Below are positions 45,502 to 54,982 of a stretch of 64,000 nucleotides of DNA, piece after piece. The notes beneath the pieces were generated by a model. That model ran no database searches, had not been told where the DNA came from, and saw only the letters and a program-made list of their open reading frames with translations. A program made the translations under genes and the position numbers. Each line of letters begins with the position of its first letter. Positions within the stretch are counted from its first letter, which is position 1. Location of the stretch: positions 1 through 64,000 of the forward strand of contig NZ_JAEUFG010000022.1 of assembly GCF_018588585.1 (NCBI RefSeq). Direction: 5' to 3'. Source of the stretch: Bacillus sp. SM2101. GTDB lineage: Bacteria; Bacillota; Bacilli; Bacillales; SM2101.

Positions 45502-46641
45502 TTGACGATAAAGAGACCTATATTAACAGATGAAGAAGTAGACCGTTATTCTCGTCAATTACTTCTTAAAGAAGTAGGCGTTAAAGGGCAAGATAGGCTC
45601 CTTAATAGTTCTGTTTTGTTAATAGGTGCAGGGGGATTAGGGTCACCTGTTGCACTTTATTTAGCAGGAGCAGGTGTAGGCTCAATTGGTATAATTGACG
45701 GAGATAACATTGACCTATCAAATTTACAAAGACAAATCATCTTTACTACGTATGATATAGAAAAATCTAAAGCGATAACTGCAGCTGAAAGGTTAAAACA
45801 AATTAATCCAAATATTAATTTGAAGCCATACAATGAATATTTAACTTCAGAAAATGCAAACTCTATTATTAAAAATTATGATGTTGTAATCAACGGATCG
45901 GATAATTTTTCTACTAGGTATCTTGTGAACGATACATGTAGCAAGCTGAATAAGCCTTTAGTTGATGCAAGTGTAGTTATGTCTGAGGGGCAAGTAGCAG
46001 TATATATGCCTAAAAAAGGCTGTTATAGGTGTCTCTATCCAACCCCACCGGCAGGAGATAATGCTCCATCTTGTAGTAACTCGGGGGTATTTGGACCACT
46101 TGTTGGAGTAATGGGATCCATTCAAGCAATGGAAACTATTAAGGTTCTTTTAAATATTGGTCAAAGCTATGAAAGCCGTCTAATATTTTATGATGCATTA
46201 TCTGGTGACTTTCAAACTCTACAACGAAAACCAAACCCCAATTGTCCTATATGTAGTAACAACCAAGAAGATCATATCACTTATGTAGAAGAATGTACTG
46301 TTGATAATAAAAAAGTAAAAAATGTAGACTATGAAATTAATCCTCATGAATTAAACGTATTGAAAAAAGATGATTCTTTTAAAATAATAGACATTCGGGA
46401 TAAAGAACTGTTTAATGATGGTCATATTGAAGGATCCATATTAATTGAAGAAAACAATTTAAAGAAGACAATACAAGAAATGAACAGCTTATATAATGTT
46501 GTAATTGTATGTCAATTTGGGAAGATAAGCAAACATATTCAAAAAGAATTTAATGATAAAGGTATCAAAAATATATGGTCACTTAAGGGTGGAATTATTA
46601 ATTGGGAGAGATATAGCTTACCGTTAGTAACACGCTCTTAA
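45502..46641 (+). CDS. ThiF/MoeB-like E1 with C-terminal rhodanese domain
   Basis: A 379-residue protein. Residues about 10-245 are an E1-like adenylating domain: GAGGLGSPVALYLAGAGVG, the DLSNLQRQ motif, NGSDNFSTRYLVND and two zinc CxxC pairs (CYRC and CPIC). About 280-375 form a rhodanese domain with a Cys loop (VVIVCQFGKIS). This is the MoeB/MOCS3-type layout that adenylates a carrier's Gly-Gly and loads sulfur from a persulfide. The likely partner is the carrier at 42783. TTG at 45502 fits the spacing from GAAGG better than the ATG at 45493; both are possible. Confidence 0.88.
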   Translation: MTIKRPILTDEEVDRYSRQLLLKEVGVKGQDRLLNSSVLLIGAGGLGSPVALYLAGAGVGSIGIIDGDNIDLSNLQRQIIFTTYDIEKSKAITAAERLKQINPNINLKPYNEYLTSENANSIIKNYDVVINGSDNFSTRYLVNDTCSKLNKPLVDASVVMSEGQVAVYMPKKGCYRCLYPTPPAGDNAPSCSNSGVFGPLVGVMGSIQAMETIKVLLNIGQSYESRLIFYDALSGDFQTLQRKPNPNCPICSNNQEDHITYVEECTVDNKKVKNVDYEINPHELNVLKKDDSFKIIDIRDKELFNDGHIEGSILIEENNLKKTIQEMNSLYNVVIVCQFGKISKHIQKEFNDKGIKNIWSLKGGIINWERYSLPLVTRS

Positions 46642-46758
46642 CTTACCTAGAAAGTGAAAACTTGCCCCAATAAGAGCACTTAATAACAGTATGACAAAAC
46701 CAAATATAAATACCACACAAACTTAAACACTAATTGATGAAAAGGACGTAGGGGATAA

Positions 46759-47973
46759 ATGAATATATTAATGATAGGATTTAACATTAATTTTTTTAAT
46801 TTGTTATCTAAGGAAAATGTGAATATCAAAATAACAGTTCTTGAAGAACCAGATTTATATAACGGAAAAAATCTTGGAGAAAAGAAGTTTGAACATTTGG
46901 ATGAGATCATATTAGCTGAGTACCAACAATGTAATAACTATATCGATGTTGTAAAAGAATATATGACTAAGAATAATGTTGAATTTAAAGCTGTAGTTCC
47001 AGGATTAGAATATGGAACACCAGCTGCAACAAGGTTAGCTCGTGAGATTGGTCTTAAGAATTCAGGTATAAAGAAAGAAGAAATTCTTAATGACAAATTA
47101 TTATTCAGAAATCACTGTGAAAAACATGGAATTCCACAACCTTGGTACAAAAAAGTAAAAAATTCTGAAGAGATTAGAAAGTTGTTTAGTGGAGCACCTA
47201 TAGTATTAAAGCCATCTAATAAACAAGGGAGCTTAGGTGTTGTTAAAATAACTAACAATTCAGAAATAGAGAGTTCTTGGGAAGAAGTATTATCAACAGA
47301 TGAGGGAATTCATCGTGCAAACCGGGAAATGTCTACTAATTACATAATTGAGGAATGTATATTTGGAGAGGAAATAAGTACAGAAGTATTTGTGCAAAAT
47401 GGGGAAATTCTATTCGTTAATTACACAGATAAACTTGTATCAAGTGGAAGGTACTCTGTTGAACTGGGGCATATTGTTCCATCTTCACAACCAGATAAGA
47501 GTAAGGAAGAATTACTATTTAATATAAACAAATTAGTATCAACACTCGGTTTTGAAAATGGTGTTATGCATATAGAATGGATTATAAATGAGAATGGTCC
47601 GAGGGTAATAGAATGTGCTGGGAGACCTGCAGGTGATTATATTTTTAACTTGATAGACATATCATATGGCTTCAATCCATATCTTGCTTTAATTGACATA
47701 TTAGCAGGAAATGAAGTCTCCATCCCTAATGATTTGATAGAATATTCTTCTATTCAATTTATCGATAACATAAACGATGAGAGTGGGTTTGAGGAATTTC
47801 AAAATGTATATTCAAATAACATAGTAGACTGGAAAATCGCAGAAAAAGAAAAAGCTAGTGTATACAGCTCATCTTTTGATAGATCAGGAAGGATAATATT
47901 TAAAGGTGAGAACTATTCAGAGATTCATTCTGTAAAGGAAAATGTTAAGAAGTTTGTTGATGGACAATTTTGA
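46759..47973 (+). CDS. ATP-grasp ligase 1
   Basis: A 404-residue ATP-grasp enzyme. The N-terminal Rossmann-like part runs to about residue 105. The ATP-grasp core includes APIVLKPSNKQGSLGVVKI (the ATP-binding lysine strand), IIEECIFGEEISTEVFV, and the metal-binding VMHIEWIINENGPRVIECAGRPAGD (about 280-304). The group is that of carboxylate-amine ligases (BacD, PurK-type, ATP-grasp_4), which join a carboxylate to an amine through an acyl phosphate. It is the first of four different ATP-grasp genes in the cluster. Acidic residues or a C-terminus of the core peptide could be the acceptor or donor; this is not shown by sequence. Confidence 0.88.
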   Translation: MNILMIGFNINFFNLLSKENVNIKITVLEEPDLYNGKNLGEKKFEHLDEIILAEYQQCNNYIDVVKEYMTKNNVEFKAVVPGLEYGTPAATRLAREIGLKNSGIKKEEILNDKLLFRNHCEKHGIPQPWYKKVKNSEEIRKLFSGAPIVLKPSNKQGSLGVVKITNNSEIESSWEEVLSTDEGIHRANREMSTNYIIEECIFGEEISTEVFVQNGEILFVNYTDKLVSSGRYSVELGHIVPSSQPDKSKEELLFNINKLVSTLGFENGVMHIEWIINENGPRVIECAGRPAGDYIFNLIDISYGFNPYLALIDILAGNEVSIPNDLIEYSSIQFIDNINDESGFEEFQNVYSNNIVDWKIAEKEKASVYSSSFDRSGRIIFKGENYSEIHSVKENVKKFVDGQF

Positions 47974-48127
47974 AATAAAGCTTATCACCATTTGTATAAA
48001 TGACTAGTTAACAATATAAAAACATGATCGAATTGTTTAACAAATAAATAGTATTAGGAAAAGAAAACACCTTGAAGTAGAAGCTTTTAATATAAGGGGG
48101 GAAGCGAGAGATATTTTCGCGCATATA

Positions 48128-49333
48128 ATGGCTATCTTGCTAATTAATCGATTTTCTAATGAAAAGATACCGTTTTCTGAACTATTAAAAGATTCCCAAG
48201 AAGAACTAATTCTTTTAACTGCAAATGAACAAATAGATACCTACGATAAAGGGTATGCATATGTCGAGGGATTTAACAACTTTGATAATAATGCTCAAGT
48301 TGAATTTCGGGCTATTGAATTAAGTAAGTCCTATAACTTTTCTAGTATAGTGGTTACATCAGAATACGATATTAATCGCACTGCAAGGTTAAGAGAAAAA
48401 TTAGGGGTTCAGGGACAAGGTATACGAAGTGCCTCTGCATTTCGAGATAAAATTATTATGAAAGAATATGCACAAGCAGTAGTTGAAGTCCCGAATTTTC
48501 GGAGAATTAAGACACCTTTTGATATTTATGATTTTCTCAGTGATTATGGGTTTCCTATTGTGATCAAGCCGATTGATGGTTCTGGCTCAATAAATACCTA
48601 TATTCTCAAAGATCAAAACGAGCTAAACATCTTTTTGGAAAATGGAAAATTCCAGGGATTTGAAATTGAAGAGTATATTCAAGGCGACATGTACACTGTA
48701 GATGGATTATATCAAGATGGAGAAGTTCTATTTAGTTGGCCTGGGAGATATGTAAATGATTGTCTCTCCTTTCATGATGGAAAGCAGGCCTCAAATGTAC
48801 AGCTTGCTGAGTCAAATCCATTATACAACCGTCTTCAACAATTCATTCAAGAACTAATAACAAGTATGCCCATGCCAAAAGTAACTCCGTTTCATGCAGA
48901 AGTATTCCATACTTCTGATAACCGCTTAGTACTTTGTGAAATAGCGAGTCGTACAGGGGGGGGATGTATGAATGAACTAGCACAATTCAAATTTGGTGTG
49001 AATTTAAATCATGCGTGGGTTCAAGGACAGTGTGGACTAGTTAGTGAGCTTAATCTAGTGAGAAACGATAAGATTTTTGGCTTCGTGCAAATTCCACCTC
49101 GTAAAGGGAAGTTATTATCTATTCCTAAAGAAGTTCCATTTCATTGGGTTGTCAATTACCAAATAAGAGCAGAAATAGGTATGATTAACGACTCTATTAA
49201 TAATAGTGCTGATAAGATTGCAGTTTCAGTTGTAGAAGGTAAAACAGAAGAAGAAGTTGTGGCACGAATGGATCTTATAACAAAATGGGTAGAAGATAAT
49301 TGTATTTGGGAAACCAATTGGCAGTATATCTAG
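48128..49333 (+). CDS. ATP-grasp ligase 2
   Basis: A 401-residue ATP-grasp enzyme: FPIVIKPIDGSGSINTYIL (about residues 143-160), FEIEEYIQGDMYTVDGLYQDG, and the metal-binding PFHAEVFHTSDNRLVLCEIASRTGGG (about 256-281). It belongs to the same carboxylate-amine ligase group but is clearly divergent from ligase 1. The ATG at 48128 has no close ribosome site: AAGGGGGG lies at 48094-48101, about 27 bp away, and there is no standard start in between. Expression could thus be low or coupled. A 154-bp gap to ligase 1 holds nothing else. Confidence 0.85.
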   Translation: MAILLINRFSNEKIPFSELLKDSQEELILLTANEQIDTYDKGYAYVEGFNNFDNNAQVEFRAIELSKSYNFSSIVVTSEYDINRTARLREKLGVQGQGIRSASAFRDKIIMKEYAQAVVEVPNFRRIKTPFDIYDFLSDYGFPIVIKPIDGSGSINTYILKDQNELNIFLENGKFQGFEIEEYIQGDMYTVDGLYQDGEVLFSWPGRYVNDCLSFHDGKQASNVQLAESNPLYNRLQQFIQELITSMPMPKVTPFHAEVFHTSDNRLVLCEIASRTGGGCMNELAQFKFGVNLNHAWVQGQCGLVSELNLVRNDKIFGFVQIPPRKGKLLSIPKEVPFHWVVNYQIRAEIGMINDSINNSADKIAVSVVEGKTEEEVVARMDLITKWVEDNCIWETNWQYI

Positions 49334-49399
49334 TTAATGTCTTTATGATACATATAGAATTTAAGAAAACAAAATGATCTAGTGGAGGCTTTTTAAAAA

Positions 49400-50638
49400 A
49401 TGAATAACGCAGTAAGTGTGAAACCTATCCCATCTTTCTATGGATTTAAAGTGGGTGTAGATGAGAACTATAGAGTAGCATCTGAAAATAAATTACTTCG
49501 TCTTGGTGTAAAAGTTAATACACCTGAAACATGTAACTGGGCTTGTCCCTATTGTTATGTAGGAAATCCAGATGCAAAAGATCGCCCACGTATTTTGAAG
49601 CCAGAGGGGGTTGACGATTATAACCCCTATAAAGATAAAGATTGGGCTGAAAAAATGAAAGGTTGGATTGCTCAAGGAATGGAGGAAGGGGTTCGTGCCG
49701 TAACAATTAATGGTACTTTTGAACCGACAACATCTCCAGATTACTTAGAAATCCTTGAATACTGTCAATCAAATGGGGTACAGGTAACCCTTGTGACAAA
49801 TGGAGGGTTTTTAACGGATGAACTAATTAAGAAATTGTATGATTTGGGGGTTTCGTTATTAACCAAAATTAATGTTCCTCTTGTTGAAGAAGATGATACT
49901 CAATACGAGGAGTTTGTAGGTATACAAAAGGTCCTATCTGGTAAATTAGGAGACGAAAAAGAAATCTATGAATATCAAAAGAACTTAATTTATAGATTAA
50001 TGGAGGCCGGATTTAATACATCACCAAGTGAAGGGCAAACACGTCTTGGAGTAGAATCTGTTATAGCAGCAAATAACCTACCGTATCTGCCAGATTTAAT
50101 TGCTCAATTACGGTCGTGGAACATTTACAGCCATATTGAAATTATTAAGGATCAAGGGTTTGCAAAAAACCAACAATTTCTACAGGTTTCTAAACATCAA
50201 ATCGCAGACTTTTTTGAAGAAGTTCGTAAACAAGATGTTACAAATGGTTATGAAGATTGGTCACCGAAGCCTCCATATGTGGCGGGCGTATGCTACCAGA
50301 ATTTAATCCGAGTTGACCTTCATGCTAATGGAGAAGTAAAGCCGTGCCCAGGAGTTGAAACTATACTTGGTAACCTTAACGACAAATCCCTTAAAGATAT
50401 TCTTAAAGATAAAAATCTTAATATAGTACGTAACCTTGAGACATATATTGAGGGTGATTGTTCTGATTGTGAGTTATTTAAAACCCGAGAGTGCTACGGA
50501 GGATGTAGAGGAACCGTATACCAAACTCTAAAAACACATGGTTACTCCGAGTATGAGTGTTTAGTTGCTTCAGATCCATCTTGTTGGAGAGTAAAGACTA
50601 TACTAAACGACGGGACAAGCTCAGATTTATTTAAATAA
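49400..50638 (+). CDS. Radical SAM/SPASM enzyme
   Basis: A 412-residue radical SAM protein. The cluster motif is Cys45-x3-Cys49-x2-Cys52 (TCNWACPYC). The C-terminal third has a SPASM-type cysteine set: CYQNLIRVDLHANGEVKPC, then CSDC, ECYGGC and later two Cys (YECLVASDPSC), enough for two auxiliary 4Fe-4S clusters. SPASM enzymes of RiPP clusters form C-C, C-S or C-O crosslinks, or epimerise. The upstream 60 bp is short and GTGGAGG precedes the ATG. The core has Met, Ile, Asp and Pro that could be targets; the real reaction is unknown. Confidence 0.9.
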   Translation: MNNAVSVKPIPSFYGFKVGVDENYRVASENKLLRLGVKVNTPETCNWACPYCYVGNPDAKDRPRILKPEGVDDYNPYKDKDWAEKMKGWIAQGMEEGVRAVTINGTFEPTTSPDYLEILEYCQSNGVQVTLVTNGGFLTDELIKKLYDLGVSLLTKINVPLVEEDDTQYEEFVGIQKVLSGKLGDEKEIYEYQKNLIYRLMEAGFNTSPSEGQTRLGVESVIAANNLPYLPDLIAQLRSWNIYSHIEIIKDQGFAKNQQFLQVSKHQIADFFEEVRKQDVTNGYEDWSPKPPYVAGVCYQNLIRVDLHANGEVKPCPGVETILGNLNDKSLKDILKDKNLNIVRNLETYIEGDCSDCELFKTRECYGGCRGTVYQTLKTHGYSEYECLVASDPSCWRVKTILNDGTSSDLFK

Positions 50639-50739
50639 GATAAAAATCTGGTAAAAGAATATAATTTCGCTTTGTTTAATAGAGGTGGACAGTAGTGAAA
50701 CCTTGATTAATTGTCTAATCTCTTTGGTGGTATTTGATT

Positions 50740-50783
50740 AAATATCTTGGAACAAAAACGCACATTTTTGTGTCCAAGATATT
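50740..50783 (+). terminator. Long hairpin between radical SAM and aminotransferase genes
   Basis: AAATATCTTGG/CCAAGATATTT stem with an inner ACAAAAA/TTTTTGT stem. The T-run is weak. It may divide the cluster into two transcripts or attenuate the distal genes. Confidence 0.6.
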
Positions 50784-50890
50784 TATATAATTACCTATTT
50801 TTTGAACGGATTTATTAAGGGAGAATCTACATAAAAGAAGAACCTAAACCAAATATAAGCTTAAAGACATTATCCAGGGAGGTGGTTTGG

Positions 50891-52072
50891 TTGGGTTTAT
50901 CAGAACGTGTTTTACAAATTAGATCGTCTGTTACATCTGAGATCCTAGAGAGAGTAAATCAACTGCGCGAAGGAGGTAAAGACATTGTTTCCTTTGGAGC
51001 TGGAGAGTTAGATTGCCATACACCTCAAAAAATTAAAGATGCTGCTAAAGATGCAATCGACAATAATTTAACACGATACACCCCAGTAACAGGTATAAAA
51101 ACTTTAAAGGAAGCCATTAGAAATAAATTAGAGCGGGAAAATCATCTAAATTATGAAATTGATCAAATTGTTATATCTAATGGAGCTAAGCACGCTTTGT
51201 ATAATGTGATCCAAACCATTATTAATCCAGGGGATGAAGTGATAATTCCTCTTCCTTACTGGGTTAGTTATACGGAAATGGTTAGATTAGCTGGTGGAAT
51301 ACCTGTTTTTGTAGAATCAAGTATTGAAGATGGATTTATGTTAAGATCTACAGAAATTGAAAAAATGGTTACCCCAAAAACTAAAGCAATTATTCTAAAT
51401 AATCCAAATAATCCAACTGGAGCTGTTATTGAACCATATGAATTAAAGAAGATAGGGGAACTAGCGTGTAAGTATGATTTTCACGTTATCTCTGATGAGG
51501 TTTATGAAGGAATACTTTATGAAAGAGAGACTATTTCTATAGCTACTATATCAGAAGAGGTTAAGCAACGGACAATTATTATCAATAGTATGTCAAAAGG
51601 GCATGCAATGACTGGCTGGAGGATAGGCTATATGGCAGCGCCGAAAGATATTGCAAGATATGCTGGTATTGTTCAGGGGCATAATGCATCCAATGCTAAC
51701 AGTATTGCTCAAGCAGCATCAATCACTGCCCTAACCAAAGCCAATACTTTTTTATATGAAATGAAAGAAGAGTTAACTATCAGAAGGGACTACATGTATT
51801 CTGAACTGTCAAAAATACCTGGCTTTAAGCTACCTCCGAAACCAGCAGGAGCGTTCTATTTGTTTGTAAATATAGAAGAATTTAAAATGGATTCACTAGA
51901 TTTTAGTAAGTTCCTTTTGGATCACGCTCATGTAGCTGTGACACCAGGAATTGCATTTGGTAAGGAGCATTTTGTAAGATTTTCATATGCTTGTTCCATG
52001 CCAGACATTATTAAAGGAATTGAGAAAATAAAGGCATGCTTGCATTCAGAAAATATAATGCATGCATCATGA
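50891..52072 (+). CDS. PLP-dependent class I/II aminotransferase
   Basis: A 393-residue aminotransferase of the aspartate/aromatic type. NNPNNPTGAV (about residues 172-181), SDEVYEGILY and SMSKGHAMTGWRIGYMAAP (Schiff-base Lys near 235) are intact, with a C-terminal Arg segment (HFVRFSYACS). It would convert a 2-oxo acid to an amino acid or the reverse, so it could make a non-protein amino acid for one of the ATP-grasp ligases. TTG at 50891 fits GGGAGGTGG (50877-50884); the GTG at 50882 overlaps that site. Large gap and hairpin upstream. Confidence 0.88.
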   Translation: MGLSERVLQIRSSVTSEILERVNQLREGGKDIVSFGAGELDCHTPQKIKDAAKDAIDNNLTRYTPVTGIKTLKEAIRNKLERENHLNYEIDQIVISNGAKHALYNVIQTIINPGDEVIIPLPYWVSYTEMVRLAGGIPVFVESSIEDGFMLRSTEIEKMVTPKTKAIILNNPNNPTGAVIEPYELKKIGELACKYDFHVISDEVYEGILYERETISIATISEEVKQRTIIINSMSKGHAMTGWRIGYMAAPKDIARYAGIVQGHNASNANSIAQAASITALTKANTFLYEMKEELTIRRDYMYSELSKIPGFKLPPKPAGAFYLFVNIEEFKMDSLDFSKFLLDHAHVAVTPGIAFGKEHFVRFSYACSMPDIIKGIEKIKACLHSENIMHAS

Positions 52073-52099
52073 TATGAATAAGAGGTGACATTTTGCAAG

Positions 52100-53404
52100 A
52101 TGCATAAGAAACATATTCTTTTTTTATACTCACATAATCCGAGTCGGTTAGCACATTTGAGAAAAATAAATTCTTTAAGAAATAAATTTGAAATTACACT
52201 TATCATGGATCATTCACATGAGAAAAATTGGCAGAGAAGATATGTGGATCACCTTATTACTATTTCTATGAAAGATGTGTATAAGGATTTTAACGAGATC
52301 GTTAATAAAATTCAAAATATTAAGAAACCAGATGGTATTGTCAACCTTTCTGAAGCATGTGTACCTTTACATAGTTTATTGTCTAATTATTGGAATTTAA
52401 TTGGTCCTAGTGAACGTGTAGTCGATATTGCAAGGGATAAATACCTTATGAGGAAGTTATGTAATGAACTTTCTATACCAATTCCTAATTTCTCGATTAT
52501 AATTGACAATTTAGAAAAAGCATGTAATGATCTGGAGTTCCCTATTATTGTTAAACCAGTTATCGGTGGAGGATCTACTTTAGTAAAACGATTTTCATCT
52601 TTAGAAGACCTAACAACTGAGATAGGTGAATTAAGGGAACTAGCGATAGATATTTATAGGAAAGATTCGTTATTTGAAAAAAAATTAACCCCAGAAGGTA
52701 ACATCCCTTTTATTGCAGAAGAAATCATTGGTGGTGAAACCCAATTTGACACAATGTTTCCTTATGGAGTAGGGGAAATAAGTGTGGAGAGTATTTATTA
52801 TAATGGGAAAACAGTAATATTAGCCATTCATGACAAACCTATTCCAAGTAATGGACCGTATTTTGAAGAGTATATATGGTCAACACCAAGTAGGATACCT
52901 GAAAGTTTAAAAGAAAAAGCAGAATCATACGTCTCCAGAATACATGAAGAATTAGGGGAAGGGTGTTATGTACTCCACACTGAATTTAGAACTTTTAAAG
53001 ATGATTTAATATTGTTAGAATTCGGAGCAAGATTAGGTGGAGGACCTATCTATAGATCAGTTCTACAGTCTACGGGTAATGATTTTATCGAAGTCTTAAT
53101 TGATATTTCTTGTGGAAATACCCCTGATATAAAATTAAATAACCCTAAGCCTACGATAACTCATTGTCTTTGGGCACCAATGGAAGGTAATATCACAGCT
53201 ATAACTGGTGAATCTACGGTTGTTTTGGATCCATTGTATAGAGAACATCAAATTTATGATGACGTCGGTGAAAAAGCATTAAGAGCACCAAAAAGCAGTA
53301 GATCTAATGGACATATTGTCTTTAAAAACACAAAGTTTGATTTTGTGGAATTAGAAAAAAGTGTTGTCAGTGCAATTGATAAATTTCGATTTATTGTTGG
53401 GTAA
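52100..53404 (+). CDS. ATP-grasp ligase 3
   Basis: A 434-residue ATP-grasp enzyme, closest in look to BacD-type L-amino-acid ligases: FPIIVKPVIGGGSTLVKRF (about residues 149-167), FIAEEIIGGETQFDTMFPYG, and YVLHTEFRTFKDDLILLEFGARLGGGP with a later GNDFIEVLIDISCGN. ATG at 52100 is preferred; the GTG at 52085 overlaps AAGAGGTGA. It starts 27 bp after the aminotransferase gene. The presumed reaction is ATP-driven amide formation between an amino acid and a peptide or second amino acid. Confidence 0.87.
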   Translation: MHKKHILFLYSHNPSRLAHLRKINSLRNKFEITLIMDHSHEKNWQRRYVDHLITISMKDVYKDFNEIVNKIQNIKKPDGIVNLSEACVPLHSLLSNYWNLIGPSERVVDIARDKYLMRKLCNELSIPIPNFSIIIDNLEKACNDLEFPIIVKPVIGGGSTLVKRFSSLEDLTTEIGELRELAIDIYRKDSLFEKKLTPEGNIPFIAEEIIGGETQFDTMFPYGVGEISVESIYYNGKTVILAIHDKPIPSNGPYFEEYIWSTPSRIPESLKEKAESYVSRIHEELGEGCYVLHTEFRTFKDDLILLEFGARLGGGPIYRSVLQSTGNDFIEVLIDISCGNTPDIKLNNPKPTITHCLWAPMEGNITAITGESTVVLDPLYREHQIYDDVGEKALRAPKSSRSNGHIVFKNTKFDFVELEKSVVSAIDKFRFIVG

Positions 53405-53436
53405 TAAATATGTTGAAATGAAAGTGTGGGGTTGGT

Positions 53437-54744
53437 GTGGAGAAGGCAGTTCTTATTGTTGGTGGATTTACAGAGTTTGCAGAGGGCTATGTGAGAGCTA
53501 TTCATAAAAGAGGGCTCGCAGTTATTATTCTTGATAACAAACATGAAAAATATAAACAACTAATGTCATATAAAGAGGGAAATGTTGATCATTTTACAAG
53601 GTTAGTTGATCAGTATATTTGCATACCCCAGAATGAATTCTCTATGGAGTCATTGTTCCTAGAATTAGAGGATTGCTTGAAAGCTTACAAGATTACAGGT
53701 TTGGTTGCTATGGATGAAAGATGGGTAATTGATTCCGCAATTTTAGCTAATTATTTTAATGTACCGTCAGTTGGCTTACAGGCTGCAGTAATTTCTAGAA
53801 ATAAAGAAAAACAACGGGAGCTTGTAAAAGAAACTCCATGGGGGGTACATTCTCAGAAGCTTTCTATTTCCCAACTAAAAACCACTGAACTACCTAAGAG
53901 TGGAGTAATTAAACCTATTGATAAATATGGGTCTGTAAATGTTGTTATTTGGTCAAACAAAGAGCAAGGGCAAGAAGTTTTAAACTCTATCGATTTGGAA
54001 GATACTAGTCAAATTTACCTTTTAGAAGATAGAATTGATGGTCAGGAATATTCTATTGAAAGTTGGGTTCAAAATGGAACTATTGTTTATTCCTCAATTA
54101 CTAAAAAAGAAACATTAAGCTCAAACGGGATTGAATTTCCTGTAGAAGTTGGACATGAAGTTCATTTCACTAATTTACCTGAGGAATTAATGAATGAAGT
54201 AGAAAAAATGAACGAATTCGTTATTAGAGAATCAAAAATTAAAAATGCTATTGTTCACCTAGAGTTTAAAGTTAATCACCAAGGTATCCCAAAAATTATG
54301 GAGTGGAGCGTAAGAAATCCAGGGGACAGAATAATGGACTTATACCTTTATGCCGGTGCAGTTAATCCATATGATTTATATGTGCAAGTTGCATTGGGAG
54401 AAAATGTAGATAATATCGATACACCTAAAAAAAAGGTTTTTCAAAAATACTTAACATTAGAGATTGGATCTAAATTTGAAAGACCATATGACCCTGAAAA
54501 CCCTATAGTGTACTGGCCATCTCATCCTGAATACCAAGGTTTTGTCCGTAAAGAACAGGGAATAAAATTTTCTGATAACCAGGAAATATATCTTTATGAA
54601 ATTGGTATATTAATTCAACACGGCCATGAGATTAAAGCAGTAACGGACTCATTAAGCCGACATATCTATGTAGTTTATAGTGAGAACCAATCTTCATTAC
54701 AAAATATGGATTTATTAGAGAATATATTAAAATCTCAGATTTAA
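53437..54744 (+). CDS. ATP-grasp ligase 4
   Basis: A 435-residue ATP-grasp enzyme: SGVIKPIDKYGSVNVVIWSN (the ATP-binding lysine strand), LLEDRIDGQEYSIESWVQNG, and AIVHLEFKVNHQGIPKIMEWSVRNPGD as the metal-binding block. The C-terminal 100 residues differ from the other three. GTG at 53437 follows GTGGGG by about 6 bp. The gene starts 32 bp after ligase 3. Having four separate ligases suggests several successive condensations. Confidence 0.86.
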   Translation: MEKAVLIVGGFTEFAEGYVRAIHKRGLAVIILDNKHEKYKQLMSYKEGNVDHFTRLVDQYICIPQNEFSMESLFLELEDCLKAYKITGLVAMDERWVIDSAILANYFNVPSVGLQAAVISRNKEKQRELVKETPWGVHSQKLSISQLKTTELPKSGVIKPIDKYGSVNVVIWSNKEQGQEVLNSIDLEDTSQIYLLEDRIDGQEYSIESWVQNGTIVYSSITKKETLSSNGIEFPVEVGHEVHFTNLPEELMNEVEKMNEFVIRESKIKNAIVHLEFKVNHQGIPKIMEWSVRNPGDRIMDLYLYAGAVNPYDLYVQVALGENVDNIDTPKKKVFQKYLTLEIGSKFERPYDPENPIVYWPSHPEYQGFVRKEQGIKFSDNQEIYLYEIGILIQHGHEIKAVTDSLSRHIYVVYSENQSSLQNMDLLENILKSQI

Positions 54745-54768
54745 TACGATGGTATGTATTTATAAGAA

Positions 54769-54797
54769 TTTGTGGCACTTATAACAAGTGCCACAAA
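54769..54797 (+). terminator. Terminator-like hairpin before the exporter gene
   Basis: TTTGTGGCACTT/AAGTGCCACAAA stem with a short loop; the T-run is weak. Confidence 0.6.
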
Positions 54798-54982
54798 AGA
54801 TTGGAAACTATTCAAGATATTTGGATATGTCTTGACTTAGAGTATATAAATTAATCTCATATAGAAAGTGTTTGAAATAAGAACAAAACTGAAGTGGATG
54901 GAGATAAGGATAAGTCTTTACACTTAAATTTTTGATAATAAATAATTTGCTCCATCCTAAATTAAGAATGGAGATGTTCATT

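Noticed and set aside
45502-45504. Choice of ATG 45493 as the E1 start
   Set aside because: It abuts the GAAGG ribosome site with no spacing; TTG 45502 has normal spacing. The difference is three residues and not decisive.
42783-46641. Molybdopterin or thiamine biosynthesis genes
   Set aside because: Only the carrier and the E1 are present, embedded with YcaO, TfuA and a multi-core precursor; other pathway genes are missing.
46759-54744. Graspetide (omega-ester peptide) cluster
   Set aside because: The ligases look like carboxylate-amine ligases rather than RimK-like graspetide enzymes, and the core lacks the usual Thr-rich/Glu-rich pattern. It is kept only as an alternative.
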